The notes: a model not told the origin generated them from the letters alone. A stretch of 64,000 nt of DNA from Agrococcus terreus (GCF_014645235.1 NZ_BMLM01000001.1:1116001-1180000); one strand, 5' to 3'. Positions 44,478-54,657 are shown, counted from the first letter of the stretch. A program made the numbers and translations.

Positions 44478-45278
44478 TCAGTCGAGCAGTCCCCGCATCC
44501 GCTTCGCGATGATGCCGCCGACCTTCGCCGGCGCGAGCCGCGCAAGCCGGTCGAGCGCCCGCGCGTCCTTGCCGATCACGACGCGCGGAGCCCCGGAGGC
44601 GACGGCGTCGACGATCTGCGCGGCCGCGTCCTGCGGGGTCGTCATGGAGGCTGCGGAGGCGGACGTGTCGGCGCTGCGGCGCATGGTCACGCCCGAGTTG
44701 CCGGTGATGTTCGTGCCGACGCCGCCGGGGAAGACGACCGTCACCGCGACCGGCGTGCCCTCGAGCTCGGCGTGCATGCCCTCGGTGAGCAGCTTCACCG
44801 CGGCCTTCGACGCGCCGTACGCCGACTGCCCCGGGACGGGGGCGAGGGCGCCCATGCTCGAGACGTTGACGATCGCGGCCTCCGATCGCGCGCGCAGCAG
44901 CGGCAGGAACGCCATCGTGGTGTGGACCACGCCCCAGAAGTTCACCTGCATGACGCGCTCGATCTGCTCGTAGGGCAGGTCGCCGATGCGCTGGAAGGGC
45001 TGGATGATGCCGGCCACGTTGAGGAGGCCGTCCACCTGCCCGTGGGCGGCCGCGACCGCGTCCGGGAGCGCCTCGACCGCGGCGCGGTCGCCGACGGAGG
45101 CCACGTGCGTCGAGAGGCGGTCGCCGAGCCCGGCGAGCCGCTCGGTCTCGGCGAGCCCCTCGGCCGAGAGGTCGACGGCGGCGACGCGCGCCCCGCGGGA
45201 GAGGAGCGCGAGCACGACCTCCCGCCCGATGCCGTTGCCGCCGCCGGTGACGACGAAGGTGCGCTGCGCGATCTGCAT
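44478..45278 (-). CDS. Short-chain dehydrogenase/reductase (SDR)
   Basis: A 266-residue classical SDR. VVTGGGNGIGREVVLALLSRG is the cofactor loop, VAAVDLSAEG with Asp after strand 2 points to NAD, NVAG appears in LLNVAGIIQP, catalytic Ser is in NVSSMGALAPVPGQ and the YxxxK motif is YGASKAAVK. The following PGGVGTNIT is common in acetoin/steroid-like SDRs; substrate unknown. GGGAGG lies before the ATG. Its promoter region contains a 17-base palindrome and it is preceded by a TetR gene on the same strand. Confidence 0.87.
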   Translation of the reverse strand: MQIAQRTFVVTGGGNGIGREVVLALLSRGARVAAVDLSAEGLAETERLAGLGDRLSTHVASVGDRAAVEALPDAVAAAHGQVDGLLNVAGIIQPFQRIGDLPYEQIERVMQVNFWGVVHTTMAFLPLLRARSEAAIVNVSSMGALAPVPGQSAYGASKAAVKLLTEGMHAELEGTPVAVTVVFPGGVGTNITGNSGVTMRRSADTSASAASMTTPQDAAAQIVDAVASGAPRVVIGKDARALDRLARLAPAKVGGIIAKRMRGLLD

Positions 45279-45316
45279 GGAGAGCCTCCCGGTTCCGCTC
45301 GGTGCCGGCGCGGAAG

Positions 45317-45333
45317 CGTCAACTAAGTTGACG
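45317..45333. promoter_or_regulatory. Perfect palindrome CGTCAACTAAGTTGACG (putative TetR operator)
   Basis: Eight-base arms CGTCAACT/AGTTGACG flank a central A, in the gap between the TetR stop (45352) and the SDR start (45278). The minus strand reads TTGACG inside it, so bound repressor would cover a -35-like element of the SDR gene. Sites of this type are typical of TetR regulators. Confidence 0.7.
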
Positions 45334-45351
45334 ACGCCGTCGCGAGCGATG

Positions 45352-45906
45352 CTACGCGATCGCCGCCTGCAGCACAGCCCCGTAGCGGCGCACGAGCGCG
45401 GCGCGGTCGGCGGCGAGCGCCTCGTCGCCCACGGCCCACAGCGCGTAGAGCATCCCGCCCGCGGCCGCCGCGGCGAGGCGCGCCCGCAGGTCGGCGCCCG
45501 CGGCGTCGCCCTCGCGCTCGAGCCGCTCGCGCAGCGGCGCGACGAACTGCTCCTCGTGCGCGCGCCGCAGGTGCGAGCCGATGCCCTCGGCGTCGCTCGC
45601 GCGCAGCAGCGCCAGGAACACCCCGCGGGTGTCGCCGCGCTGGTCGAGCAGGGCCTCGACGCAGCGCTCCCCGAAGGCGGCGAGCGGCCCGTCGAGCGTC
45701 GCCCGCCACGCCTCGGCGAGCCCGCCAGGGCGCATCGCCTCGAGGAAGAGCGCCTCCTTCGAGCCGAAGCGGCGGATGACGACCGCGGGATCGACGTGGG
45801 CCTCGGCGGCGATGTCGCGCACGGTCGTGCCCGCGTACCCGCGCTCGACGAACAGGCGCGCCGCCGCCTCGGCGATCGCGCCGGGATCGGCGGCGGGGCG
45901 GGGCAC
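45352..45906 (-). CDS. TetR-family transcriptional regulator
   Basis: A 184-residue regulator with HTH region AIAEAAARLFVERGYAGTTVRDIAAEAHVDPAVVIRRFGSKEALFLEAM; VIRRFGSKEALF corresponds to helix 3 and the following helix. The C-terminal part is a short helical ligand domain. The GTG at 45906 directly before PRPAADPGAI is the best start, 19 bases after the rhodanese stop; the longer ORF reading would overlap rhodanese in another frame. It lies upstream of the palindrome and SDR gene. Confidence 0.85.
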   Translation of the reverse strand: MPRPAADPGAIAEAAARLFVERGYAGTTVRDIAAEAHVDPAVVIRRFGSKEALFLEAMRPGGLAEAWRATLDGPLAAFGERCVEALLDQRGDTRGVFLALLRASDAEGIGSHLRRAHEEQFVAPLRERLEREGDAAGADLRARLAAAAAGGMLYALWAVGDEALAADRAALVRRYGAVLQAAIA

Positions 45907-45925
45907 GGGCGGGTGCGCGCCGGCG

Positions 45926-46216
45926 CTACGCGACCGTGCCGACCATCGGCCGGCCGGCCTGGGCCCACGAGAGGGTGCCCCCGGCGACGTTGACCGCGTC
46001 GAGGCCCTGCTGCTCGAGGTACGCGACGACCTGCGCCGAGCGGGCACCGGAGCGGCAGATGACGGCGGCGCCGTCGGGCACCTCCGACAGCCGCGCCACG
46101 ACCTCCGACATCGGGATGTGGATCGCGTCGACCGCGTGCCCCGCATCCCACTCCTGCTGCTCGCGCACATCGACGAGCGGACGGTCGGCGACCTCGGCGG
46201 GGGTGATCTCGCGCAT
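45926..46216 (-). CDS. Rhodanese-like domain protein
   Basis: A 96-residue single rhodanese domain. LVDVREQQEWDAGHAVDAIHIPMSEV is the CH2A-like region and VICRSGARSAQVVAYLEQQG the active-site loop with Cys in CRSGARS, matching thiosulfate/polysulfide sulfurtransferases. ALNVAGGTLSWAQAGRPM-like ending. TAGCCT lies 6 bases before the ATG, so it is likely leaderless. Function may be sulfur transfer or redox defence; not specific. Confidence 0.9.
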   Translation of the reverse strand: MREITPAEVADRPLVDVREQQEWDAGHAVDAIHIPMSEVVARLSEVPDGAAVICRSGARSAQVVAYLEQQGLDAVNVAGGTLSWAQAGRPMVGTVA

Positions 46217-46261
46217 GGATCGAGGCTAGCGCGACGCGCGCGCGCCGAGGATCATGGCGCC

Positions 46262-46735
46262 ATGACCGCTGTGCGCACCTGCCTCTGGTTCGACGGCCGC
46301 ATCGAGGAGGCCGCCGAGCTCTACGTCTCGCTCGTCCCGGGATCCCGCATCGTGTCGATCGAGCGCTACCCGGAGGGCCATCCGTTCCCGGGCGGGCCGG
46401 AGGGCGGCGACGCCCTCACGGTCGACCTCGAGCTCGCGGGCGTGCCCTACCAGCTGCTCAACGGCGGGCCGATGTTCCCGCCGACCGAGGCAGCCTCAAT
46501 CGTCGTGACCGTCGACGGGCAGGAGGAGGTCGACCGCCTCTGGGACGCGCTCGTCGCCGACGGCGGCGAGGAGTCGCAGTGCGGCTGGTGCAAGGACCGC
46601 TTCGGCGTCTCGTGGCAGGTCGTGCCGCAGCAGCTCGTCGACCTCATGCGCGGCCCGCACGCGCAGGCCGTCACGCAGGCGATGCTCTCGATGCGGAAGC
46701 TCGACGTCGCCCGGCTCGAGGCCGCCGCGCGCTGA
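46262..46735 (+). CDS. VOC-family protein (PhnB/YjdN-like)
   Basis: A 157-residue vicinal-oxygen-chelate domain protein. CLWFDGRIEEAAELYVSLVPGSRIVSIERYPEG is the start typical of the 3-demethylubiquinone-methyltransferase-like PhnB group, YQLLNGGPMFPPTEAASIVVTV supplies the metal-ligand strands, and QCGWCKDRFGVSWQVVP the last half. The family name does not imply ubiquinone methylation. A CysxxCys pair (CGWC) is present. Divergent from rhodanese, with 45 bases between starts. Confidence 0.85.
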   Translation: MTAVRTCLWFDGRIEEAAELYVSLVPGSRIVSIERYPEGHPFPGGPEGGDALTVDLELAGVPYQLLNGGPMFPPTEAASIVVTVDGQEEVDRLWDALVADGGEESQCGWCKDRFGVSWQVVPQQLVDLMRGPHAQAVTQAMLSMRKLDVARLEAAAR

Positions 46736-46755
46736 AGCGGACCCGGGATACACAC

Positions 46756-46781
46756 GGACGTCCACACCGGACGTCCACACC
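46756..46781. repeat. Tandem 13-base repeat GGACGTCCACACC x2
   Basis: Two exact adjacent copies, each opening with the palindrome GGACGTCC, lie 87 bases before the lipoprotein gene; a third imperfect partial copy (GGGCATCC) follows. It could be an operator pair or a replication-slippage repeat. No other feature is seen in 46736-46867. Confidence 0.5.
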
Positions 46782-46867
46782 GGGCATCCGGCCTCCGTCC
46801 AGGTGAGGGACCCTCGCGACTGCGAGCGTGGACGGGCGCGCGACGGCCGTGCGCACGAGAGGAACGC

Positions 46868-47344
46868 ATGCAGCTCCGTCCCATCACCACCCTCGCGCTC
46901 GTCGCCGCGGTCGGCCTCGGCCTGTCCGGGTGCATGGCGTCGCCGCCCGCCGACGAGGAGGCGCCCGCCGCCACCGAGGTGCAGGAGGACGCGTCGACCG
47001 CGCCCGAGGCGGAGGAGACCGGCGCCGATGACGCCGCCGAGCCGGCCGCCGACGCCCCCATCGACGGCTGGCCCGCCGAGGTGCCGGTCCCCGCGGGCGA
47101 CCTCGAGCAGGACGCCTCGAACGACGCGCAGATCGTGGGCGCCTTCCGGGTGGCCGACGCGAGCGCCGGCGAGGCGTACGCGGCCGAGCTCGAGGCGGCG
47201 GGCTTCACGCCGATGGAGGGCGCGCCGAGCGAGATCGCCGGGGTCGAGGCGAACGTCTACGAGGGCGCAGGGCACCTGGTCGCGACGTCGATCGTCGAGG
47301 CCGGCGACGTGGTGCTGCTCAGCGTCGCGATCCAGCCGATGTGA
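46868..47344 (+). CDS. Lipoprotein of unknown function
   Basis: A 158-residue exported lipoprotein. The signal peptide ends in lipobox LSGC (Cys22), followed by about 45 acidic/Ala/Pro-rich linker residues. The folded part is DGWPAEVPVPAGDLEQDASNDAQIVGAFRVADASAGEAYAAELEAAGFTPMEGAPSEIAG..., a small alpha/beta domain seen in many unannotated actinobacterial lipoproteins; no enzyme motif. GAGAGGAAC precedes the ATG. Convergent with hisN. Confidence 0.75.
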   Translation: MQLRPITTLALVAAVGLGLSGCMASPPADEEAPAATEVQEDASTAPEAEETGADDAAEPAADAPIDGWPAEVPVPAGDLEQDASNDAQIVGAFRVADASAGEAYAAELEAAGFTPMEGAPSEIAGVEANVYEGAGHLVATSIVEAGDVVLLSVAIQPM

Positions 47345-47396
47345 TGCAGGCGATGTGATCCACGCCATGTGAGGCGCGGCTCGCGCGCCCGTCCGC

Positions 47397-48191
47397 TCAG
47401 CGGGCGAGGCGCGCGAGCAGCCCCGCGTGGAGCCGACCGTTCGTCGCGAGCGCCGAGCCGTGCCAGGGCCCCAGCTCGCCGCCGATCGAGGTGAACGTGC
47501 CGCCCGCCTCCTCGACCACGGGCACGAGCGCCGCCATGTCGTAGGGCTTGAGGTCGAACTCGCCCACGACGTCGACCTTGCCCTCGGCGAGCAGCATGTA
47601 GCTCCACGCGTCGCCGTAGGAGCGGGCGCGCCACACATCGCGCTGCAGGGCGACGAGGTCGTCGATGCGGCCCGCGCCGTCCCAGCCCTGGATGGAGTTG
47701 TACGAGAGCACGGCGTCCGAGAGGTCCGAGACCTCGGAGACGCGGATGCGGTGCGCCTCCTCGCCGGCCGGCTGCTTCCACGCGCCCGAGCCCTGCGCGG
47801 CCCACCACCGCGCGTGCAGCGCGGGCGAGGAGACGACGCCGACGACCGGGTGGTGGTCGACCACGAGCGCGATGAGGGTCGCCCAGATGGGGGTGCCTCG
47901 GAGGAAGTGCGCGGTGCCGTCGATCGGGTCGATGATCCACTGCCGGTCCGTCCCGCCCGCGGCACCGGGCTGCTGGCCGAACTCCTCGCCGAAGATCGCG
48001 TCGTCCGGCCGCTCGGCGGCCAGCGCGTCGCGGATGCTCCGCTCGACCGCCCGGTCGGCGTCGGTGACATGCGTCGCGTCGGGCTTCGTCGTGATCTCGA
48101 GGTCCTGCGCGCCGAAGCGCTCCATCGCGATCGCGTCGGCGGCATCCGCCATCCGCAGCGCGAGCGCGAGGTCGTCGTCGTAGCGGCTCAT
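47397..48191 (-). CDS. hisN: Histidinol-phosphatase, inositol-monophosphatase type
   Basis: A 264-residue Mg-dependent phosphatase of the IMPase superfamily. Metal-binding motifs are IFGEEFG, WIIDPIDGTAHFLRGTPIWATLIALV and FDLKPYDMAALVPVVEEAGG. DLKPYDMAAL and TAHFLRG are typical of the HisN/histidinol-phosphatase branch in actinobacteria, and the neighbourhood hisN-rsgA-aroA is conserved there. TAGGCT precedes the ATG by 6 bases. Inositol-1-phosphate activity cannot be excluded. Confidence 0.88.
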   Translation of the reverse strand: MSRYDDDLALALRMADAADAIAMERFGAQDLEITTKPDATHVTDADRAVERSIRDALAAERPDDAIFGEEFGQQPGAAGGTDRQWIIDPIDGTAHFLRGTPIWATLIALVVDHHPVVGVVSSPALHARWWAAQGSGAWKQPAGEEAHRIRVSEVSDLSDAVLSYNSIQGWDGAGRIDDLVALQRDVWRARSYGDAWSYMLLAEGKVDVVGEFDLKPYDMAALVPVVEEAGGTFTSIGGELGPWHGSALATNGRLHAGLLARLAR

Positions 48192-48234
48192 GGCTCCAGC
48201 CTACGTCCGCGGCGCGCGCCGGGCGCGGGCCGGA

Positions 48235-49275
48235 TCACTCCTCGAAGCGCTGCCGGCGGGCCGCGACGAGCGTCGCGAGCATCCGCTGCATCGAGGCGAC
48301 GCGCCGCGGCTCGAGGCGCCCCTCGGCGGCGGCGATCGCGAGCTCGCAGTACTCCTCGTCGGGCTGGTGCGCGCAGCCGCGCGGGCAGTCCTCCGCGACC
48401 GCCGCGAGGTCGGGGAAGCCCTGCAGCACGTTCGCGGTCGCGACGTGGCCGAGCCCGAAGGAGCGCACGCCCGGGGTGTCGATGATCCAGCCGTCGCCGA
48501 GCTTGAACGAGACCGTCGATGAGGACGTGTGGCGCCCGCGGCCGGTGACCGCGTTGACGTGGCTCACCGCGCGGTTCGCGCTCGGCACGAGGGCGTTCAC
48601 GAGCGTCGACTTGCCGACGCCCGAGTGACCGACCGCGACGGTCGTGTGGCCGTCGAGGCGCGCGTGCAGCTCGTCGAGCGGCGGGTCGTCGATCGACGAG
48701 CGCCACACCTCGATGCCGAGGCCCTCGAAGTTCGCGAGGAACGGCTCGGGATCGGCGACGTCGGTCTTCGTGACGACCATGACGGGCACGATGCCGGCGT
48801 CGAGCGCCGCCACGAGGTAGCGGTCGACGAGGCCGGGCCGCGGCTCCGGGTCGGCCGCGGCGACCACCATGAGCAGCACGTCGGCGTTCGCGACGATGAC
48901 GCGCTCGACGACGTCGGCGTCGTCGGCCGAGCGGCGCAGCACCGTCGAGCGGGGCTGGATGCGCACGATGCGGGCGAGCGTGCCCTCCTCTCCCGTCGTG
49001 TCGCCGACGACGTCCACGCGGTCGCCCGCGACGATCGCCTGGCGGCGCAGCTCGCGCGCCCGGGCGGCGGTGACGACCGACTCGTCGGTCTCGCCGACCC
49101 GCACCGCGAGCGTGTACCGGCCGCGGTCGACGGCGGTCACGATGCCGGTGACGGCGTCCTCGTGGGCCGGCCGCTGCTTCGAGCGCGCCCGGTTGGCCTT
49201 CGGGTTGGGGCGCTCGCGGACGCTCGACTCGTCGTAGTCCTCGTACGGGTCCTCGTAGTCGCCGAGCCAGCTCAT
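48235..49275 (-). CDS. rsgA: Ribosome small-subunit GTPase RsgA
   Basis: A 346-residue circularly permuted GTPase helping late 30S maturation. An OB-fold N-domain (GIVTAVDRGRYTLAVRV) is followed by the permuted GTPase: NADVLLMVVAA, VVTKTD (G4), GHSGVGKSTLVNAL (G1), VTGRGRHTS (G2), IDTPGVRSFGL (G3). The C-terminal zinc site is in DCPRGCAHQPDEEYCEL. An acidic start (GDYEDPYEDYDE) is an actinobacterial feature. Its start abuts the aroA stop. Confidence 0.95.
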   Translation of the reverse strand: MSWLGDYEDPYEDYDESSVRERPNPKANRARSKQRPAHEDAVTGIVTAVDRGRYTLAVRVGETDESVVTAARARELRRQAIVAGDRVDVVGDTTGEEGTLARIVRIQPRSTVLRRSADDADVVERVIVANADVLLMVVAAADPEPRPGLVDRYLVAALDAGIVPVMVVTKTDVADPEPFLANFEGLGIEVWRSSIDDPPLDELHARLDGHTTVAVGHSGVGKSTLVNALVPSANRAVSHVNAVTGRGRHTSSSTVSFKLGDGWIIDTPGVRSFGLGHVATANVLQGFPDLAAVAEDCPRGCAHQPDEEYCELAIAAAEGRLEPRRVASMQRMLATLVAARRQRFEE

Positions 49276-50585
49276 CAGGCCCGGCCGCCCTCGAGCATCG
49301 CCGCCCACAGCTCGGGGAACTCGGGGATGGTCTTGGCGGTCGCGCCGATGTCGTCGACCTCGACGCCCGGTACGCGTAGGCCCACGACTGCGCCCGCCGT
49401 GGCGATCCGGTGGTCGTCGTAGGCGCTCCAGGCGCCGCCGGCGAGCGGCGTCGGCTCGACCCGGATGCCGTCGGGCAGCGCGACCGCGCGACCGCCGACG
49501 GCCGCGATGTCGTCGACGAGCGCCTGGATGCGGTCGGTCTCGTGCCCGCGGATGTGGCCGATGCCGGTGATCTCGACCGGTCCCGACGCGAGCGCGCCGA
49601 GCGCGACGATCGTGGGCGCGAGCTCGCCCGCAGCGTGCATGTCGAGCGTCGCGCCGGGGATGCGCCCGCCCACGGCTTCGACGACGAGCGCGCCGTCGGC
49701 GAGGTGCGAGGCGGCGCCGAACGCGCCGAGGAGCTCCGGCAGCATCCGGCCCACCTGCGTCGTCTCCGCCGGCCAGCCGTCGAGCACGATGCGGCCGCCG
49801 ACCGCGACGACCGCGGCGAGGAACGGCGCGGCGTTCGAGAGGTCGGGCTCGATCTGCTCGTCGAGCGCGGCGATGGGGCCCGGCTCGACGCGCCAGGTGC
49901 GCTCGTCGACGATGCGCGCCTCGACGCCGCGCTGGTGCAGCGCGTCGAGGGTCATCTCGATGTGAGGGAGCGAGGGCAGCCGCTCGCCGTCGTGGCGCAG
50001 CGTCAGCCCCTCGTCGAAGCGGGCGGCCCCGAGCAGCAGCGCCGAGACGAACTGGCTCGAGGCGCTCGCGTCGATCGTCACCTCGCCGCCGCGCACCCGG
50101 CCCTCCCCGTGCACGGTGAACGGCAGGCGCGGCTCGTCGGCGTCGACGCGCACGCCGAGCGCGCGCAGCGACGCGATCGTCTGGTCCATGGGGCGCTTGC
50201 GCGCGTAGGGGTCGCCGTCGAACGCGACGGGGCCGTCGGCGAGCGCCGCGACGATCGGCAGGAAGCGCATCGCCGTGCCCGCGAGGCCGCAGTCGATCGC
50301 GCCGCCGCCGACCAGGGCGCCCGGCTCGATCCGCAGGTCGGGGCCGAACAGGCCGTCGCCCGTCACCTCGCGCACGCCCGCGCCGAGCCGCCGCAGCCCC
50401 TCGGCCATGATCGTCGCGTCGCGGCTGCGCAGCGGCCGGTGCAGCGTGCTCGGGCCGTCGGCGAGCGCCGCGAGCAGCAGCGCCCGGTTGGTCAGGCTCT
50501 TCGACCCCGGCAGCTGCACGCGCGCGTCGATGCGCGCGGTCGCGGTGGGAGCGGTCCACGGACGGGAATGCGAGGCCTCGGTCAT
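49275..50585 (-). CDS. aroA: 3-phosphoshikimate 1-carboxyvinyltransferase (EPSP synthase)
   Basis: A 436-residue shikimate-pathway enzyme. [36 protein letters not shown], the [12 protein letters not shown] phosphate loop, [26 protein letters not shown] and [16 protein letters not shown] with [11 protein letters not shown] are diagnostic. The ATG at 50585 is chosen over 50594: TCTAGATT lies just upstream and the SigR promoter overlaps this start. It heads the aroA-rsgA unit. Confidence 0.96.
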   Translation of the reverse strand: MTEASHSRPWTAPTATARIDARVQLPGSKSLTNRALLLAALADGPSTLHRPLRSRDATIMAEGLRRLGAGVREVTGDGLFGPDLRIEPGALVGGGAIDCGLAGTAMRFLPIVAALADGPVAFDGDPYARKRPMDQTIASLRALGVRVDADEPRLPFTVHGEGRVRGGEVTIDASASSQFVSALLLGAARFDEGLTLRHDGERLPSLPHIEMTLDALHQRGVEARIVDERTWRVEPGPIAALDEQIEPDLSNAAPFLAAVVAVGGRIVLDGWPAETTQVGRMLPELLGAFGAASHLADGALVVEAVGGRIPGATLDMHAAGELAPTIVALGALASGPVEITGIGHIRGHETDRIQALVDDIAAVGGRAVALPDGIRVEPTPLAGGAWSAYDDHRIATAGAVVGLRVPGVEVDDIGATAKTIPEFPELWAAMLEGGRA

Positions 50586-50590
50586 CGGTT
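50564..50590 (+). promoter_or_regulatory. SigR-type promoter upstream of the sigma factor gene (GGGAAT-N18-GTT)
   Basis: GGGAAT at 50564-50569 and GTT at 50588-50590 are separated by exactly 18 bases, a full match to the SigR/SigH consensus of thiol-stress promoters. It reads toward the sigma factor gene (start 50679) and overlaps the divergent aroA start. Auto-activation of sigR is known in Streptomyces. A second, leaderless-type -10 (TAGACT, 50664-50669) lies nearer the gene. Confidence 0.8.
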
Positions 50591-50678
50591 CCAATCTAGA
50601 GGCCCGGGGTTCCCCGGGGCTCGACGGATGCGCAGGAAGGGGGGCCGAGTGCCGCTCGCGACACTAGACTCGCCCGCG

Positions 50679-51266
50679 ATGACGACCGAGCAGACCGCCG
50701 ACGCGAAGCGCGACGACTTCGAGGAGCAGGCGATGCAGTACGCCGACCAGCTCTACGGCGCCGCCATGCGGATGACCCGCAACCCGGCGGACGCCGCCGA
50801 CCTCGTGCAGGAGACGCTGCTCAAGGCCTACGCGGCCTACGACTCGTTCAAGCCCGGCACGAACCTGCGCGCCTGGCTCTACCGCATCCAGACGAACACC
50901 TACATCAACACCTATCGCAAGCAGCAGCGCCGGCCGTTCGAGGCGCCGCTCGACGACATGGAGGAGTGGCAGATCGGCGACGCCGAGTCGATCTCCGCCA
51001 CGTCGTCGCGCAGCGCCGAGGCCGAGGCGATCGACCGCATGCCCTCGGGCGCGGTCACGCAGGCGCTGCAGTCGATCTCGGAGGACTTCCGCATGGCGGT
51101 CTACTGGGTCGACGTCGAGGGCCTCAGCTACGCCGAGACGGCTGAGGTCATGCACACGCCCGTCGGCACCGTCATGAGCCGCCTGCACCGCGGCCGGCGG
51201 CTGCTGCGAGGACTGCTCGCCGACTACGCGCGGGAGCAGGGGATCACCGTGGAGGAGAAGCCGTGA
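50679..51266 (+). CDS. sigR: ECF sigma factor, SigR/SigH family (redox stress)
   Basis: A 195-residue ECF sigma factor. Region 2: [57 protein letters not shown]; region 4: [44 protein letters not shown]. In S. coelicolor SigR drives thioredoxin and mycothiol genes after thiol oxidation. The stop overlaps the anti-sigma GTG, giving coupled synthesis. Two promoters are visible: GGGAAT-N18-GTT and TAGACT before the ATG. Confidence 0.95.
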   Translation: MTTEQTADAKRDDFEEQAMQYADQLYGAAMRMTRNPADAADLVQETLLKAYAAYDSFKPGTNLRAWLYRIQTNTYINTYRKQQRRPFEAPLDDMEEWQIGDAESISATSSRSAEAEAIDRMPSGAVTQALQSISEDFRMAVYWVDVEGLSYAETAEVMHTPVGTVMSRLHRGRRLLRGLLADYAREQGITVEEKP

Positions 51267-51523
51267 TCGACCAGAAGGAGTCGAAGGGCGACTGCCGCGA
51301 GGCGCGCGCCGCCCTCGAGGAGTACCTGCACAACGAGCTGTGCTCGGAGGACGCCGCCGACGTGCGCGCGCACCTCGCCGAGTGCCCTGACTGCTCCGCC
51401 GAGCACCACGTGGGCGAGACGCTCACCGCCGCGCTGCAGGGCGCGTGCAAGGACCGCGCTCCCGAGGACCTCCGCGCGCGGCTGCTCGCGAGCCTCCGCG
51501 CGGCCAAGGCCGAGCACGAGTAG
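51263..51523 (+). CDS. rsrA: Zinc-binding anti-sigma factor RsrA (thiol redox switch)
   Basis: An 86-residue ZAS protein holding SigR inactive until oxidation forms a disulfide and releases zinc. The ligands C11, H37, C41 and C44 ([13 protein letters not shown]) occupy the same residue numbers as in S. coelicolor RsrA. A further Cys27 (NELCSED) and Cys62 are present. The GTG start overlaps the sigR end. A 15-pair hairpin terminator follows. Confidence 0.94.
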   Translation: MIDQKESKGDCREARAALEEYLHNELCSEDAADVRAHLAECPDCSAEHHVGETLTAALQGACKDRAPEDLRARLLASLRAAKAEHE

Positions 51524-51534
51524 GACCACCACGA

Positions 51535-51569
51535 CGAGCGGGGACCCGGGTCGACCGGGTCCCCGCTCG
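51535..51569 (+). terminator. Hairpin terminator after rsrA
   Basis: CGAGCGGGGACCCGG pairs perfectly with CCGGGTCCCCGCTCG around loop GTCGA (15 base pairs). It lies between rsrA and the convergent aceB gene, 36 bases before the aceB stop; without a T-run it may act from both sides. Confidence 0.75.
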
Positions 51570-51604
51570 CGTGCGGGCGCACGCGCGACGCGGTGCTCGA
51601 TGGC

Positions 51605-53320
51605 TCAGGCCGCCTCGAGCGCCTCGTCCTCGAAGCCCCGCTCACCCGCCTCGGGGGCGGAGCCCTCGGGCGCGGGCTGCACCGGGATCGAGCCCGTGCT
51701 CGGCCGCCGGGTGCCCTCGCCGAGGTAGCGCTCCGTGCCGGCGAGCGTGAGGAACGCCGGGTAGGCCTCCTCGAGCGCCGTCTCGCGGAACAGCGCGATC
51801 GCCTCGTCGAAGCGGTCGCCCTCGTGCCGCTCGAGCTCGTGCTCGAGGGCCGCGACGAGCGCCTCGCACCGCTCGCGCGTGATCGTGCGGCCGTCCTCGG
51901 TCTCCGACTCGTTTGCGATCCACTGCCACACCTGCGATCGCGAGATCTCGGCCGTCGCCGCGTCCTCCATGAGCGAGTGGATCGCGACGGCGCCGTGGCC
52001 GCGCAGCCACGCCTCGCAGTAGCGGATGCCGATCTCGACGTTCGAGCGCAGGCCCGCCTCGGTGATCGAGCCCTCCGCGGTCGAGAGGTCGATGAGCGCG
52101 GCGCCGTCGACCGGCACGTCGTCGCGGGTGCGCGCCAGCTGGTGCGGCGCGTCGCCGAGCACGGCCGTGAACGCCTCCCTGCAGGTCTCCACGAGGCCGG
52201 GATGCGCGACCCACGAGCCGTCGAAGCCGTCGCCGGCCTCGCGCGCCTTGTCGGCCGCGACCGCCGCGAGCGCGCGCTCGGTCGCCTCCCGGTCCTTCGC
52301 GTTCGGCACGAACGCCGCCATGCCGCCGATCGCGTGCGCGCCGCGGCGGTGGCAGGCGCGCACGAGCTGCTCGGTGTACGCGCGCATGAACGGCTGCGTC
52401 ATCGTGATGCTGCGCCGGTCGGGGAGCACGAACGCGGGCCCGCGCAGGCGGAAGGCCTTGATGATCGAGAACAGGTAGTCCCAGCGCCCGGCGTTGAGGC
52501 CGGCCGCGTGGTCGCGGAGCTCCCAGAGGATCTCCTCCATCTCGAACGCTGCCGTGATCGTCTCGATGAGCACCGTCGCCCGGATCGTGCCCTGCGGCAG
52601 CACGAGCAGCCGCTGGGCGACGACGAAGACCTCGTTCCAGAGCCGCGCCTCCTCGTGCGACTCGAGCTTCGGCAGGTAGAAGTACGGGCCGCGGCCGCGC
52701 GCGACGAGCTCGTCGGCGTTGTGGAAGAGGTGCAGCCCGAAGTCGACGAGCGCCCCCGACATCGGCACGCCGTCGACGAGGATGCGGTGCTCGTCGAGGT
52801 GCCAGCCGCGGGGGCGCACGACGATCGTCGGCGTCTCCTCGGCGGTGACCCGGTACTCCTTGCCCTCCTGGCTCGTGAACGCTATGCGTTCGCGGATCGC
52901 GTCCTGCAGGTTCACCTGGCTTGCGATGACGTTGCGCCACAGCGGGCTCGAGGCGTCCTCGCAGTCGGCGAGCCAGACCTTCGCGCCGGAGTTGAGGGCG
53001 TTGATGGTCATCTTGCGCTCGATGGGGCCGGTGATCTCGACCCGCCGGTCCTCGAGGCCGGGCGCCGGGGGAGCGACGCGCCACGAGGCGTCCTCGCGGA
53101 TGCGCCGGGTCTCGTCGCGGAAGCCCGGATCGGCGCCGTCGGCGAACGCGGCGCGGCGCTGCCGGCGCACCTGCAGCAGGTGCTGGCGGGTGGGCTCGAA
53201 GCGGTCGTGCAGCTGGAGCAGGAACGCGAGCGCGTGCTCGGTGAGGACGCGCTCCTGGCCCTCTGCGGTGGCGGTGATGCGGATGCGGCCGGTGGTGCTG
53301 CGGTCAGTGGTGGTGTCCAT
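51605..53320 (-). CDS. aceB: Malate synthase A
   Basis: A 571-residue enzyme condensing glyoxylate and acetyl-CoA to malate. EITGPIERKMTINALNSGAKVWLADCEDASSP is the family signature, with FYLPKLESHEEARLWNEVF, IRATVLIETITAAFEMEEILWELRDHAAGLNAGRWDYLFSIIKAFR (catalytic Arg/Glu region) and YCEAWLRGHGAVAIHSLMEDAATAEISRSQVWQW. The last 40 residues are a proline/glutamate-rich tail not seen in shorter homologues. It lies 26 bases after aceA and is likely co-transcribed. Confidence 0.94.
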   Translation of the reverse strand: MDTTTDRSTTGRIRITATAEGQERVLTEHALAFLLQLHDRFEPTRQHLLQVRRQRRAAFADGADPGFRDETRRIREDASWRVAPPAPGLEDRRVEITGPIERKMTINALNSGAKVWLADCEDASSPLWRNVIASQVNLQDAIRERIAFTSQEGKEYRVTAEETPTIVVRPRGWHLDEHRILVDGVPMSGALVDFGLHLFHNADELVARGRGPYFYLPKLESHEEARLWNEVFVVAQRLLVLPQGTIRATVLIETITAAFEMEEILWELRDHAAGLNAGRWDYLFSIIKAFRLRGPAFVLPDRRSITMTQPFMRAYTEQLVRACHRRGAHAIGGMAAFVPNAKDREATERALAAVAADKAREAGDGFDGSWVAHPGLVETCREAFTAVLGDAPHQLARTRDDVPVDGAALIDLSTAEGSITEAGLRSNVEIGIRYCEAWLRGHGAVAIHSLMEDAATAEISRSQVWQWIANESETEDGRTITRERCEALVAALEHELERHEGDRFDEAIALFRETALEEAYPAFLTLAGTERYLGEGTRRPSTGSIPVQPAPEGSAPEAGERGFEDEALEAA

Positions 53321-53346
53321 GGTGGTCTCCTCCCGGGTGTCGCGGA

Positions 53347-54657
<1,311 letters not shown>

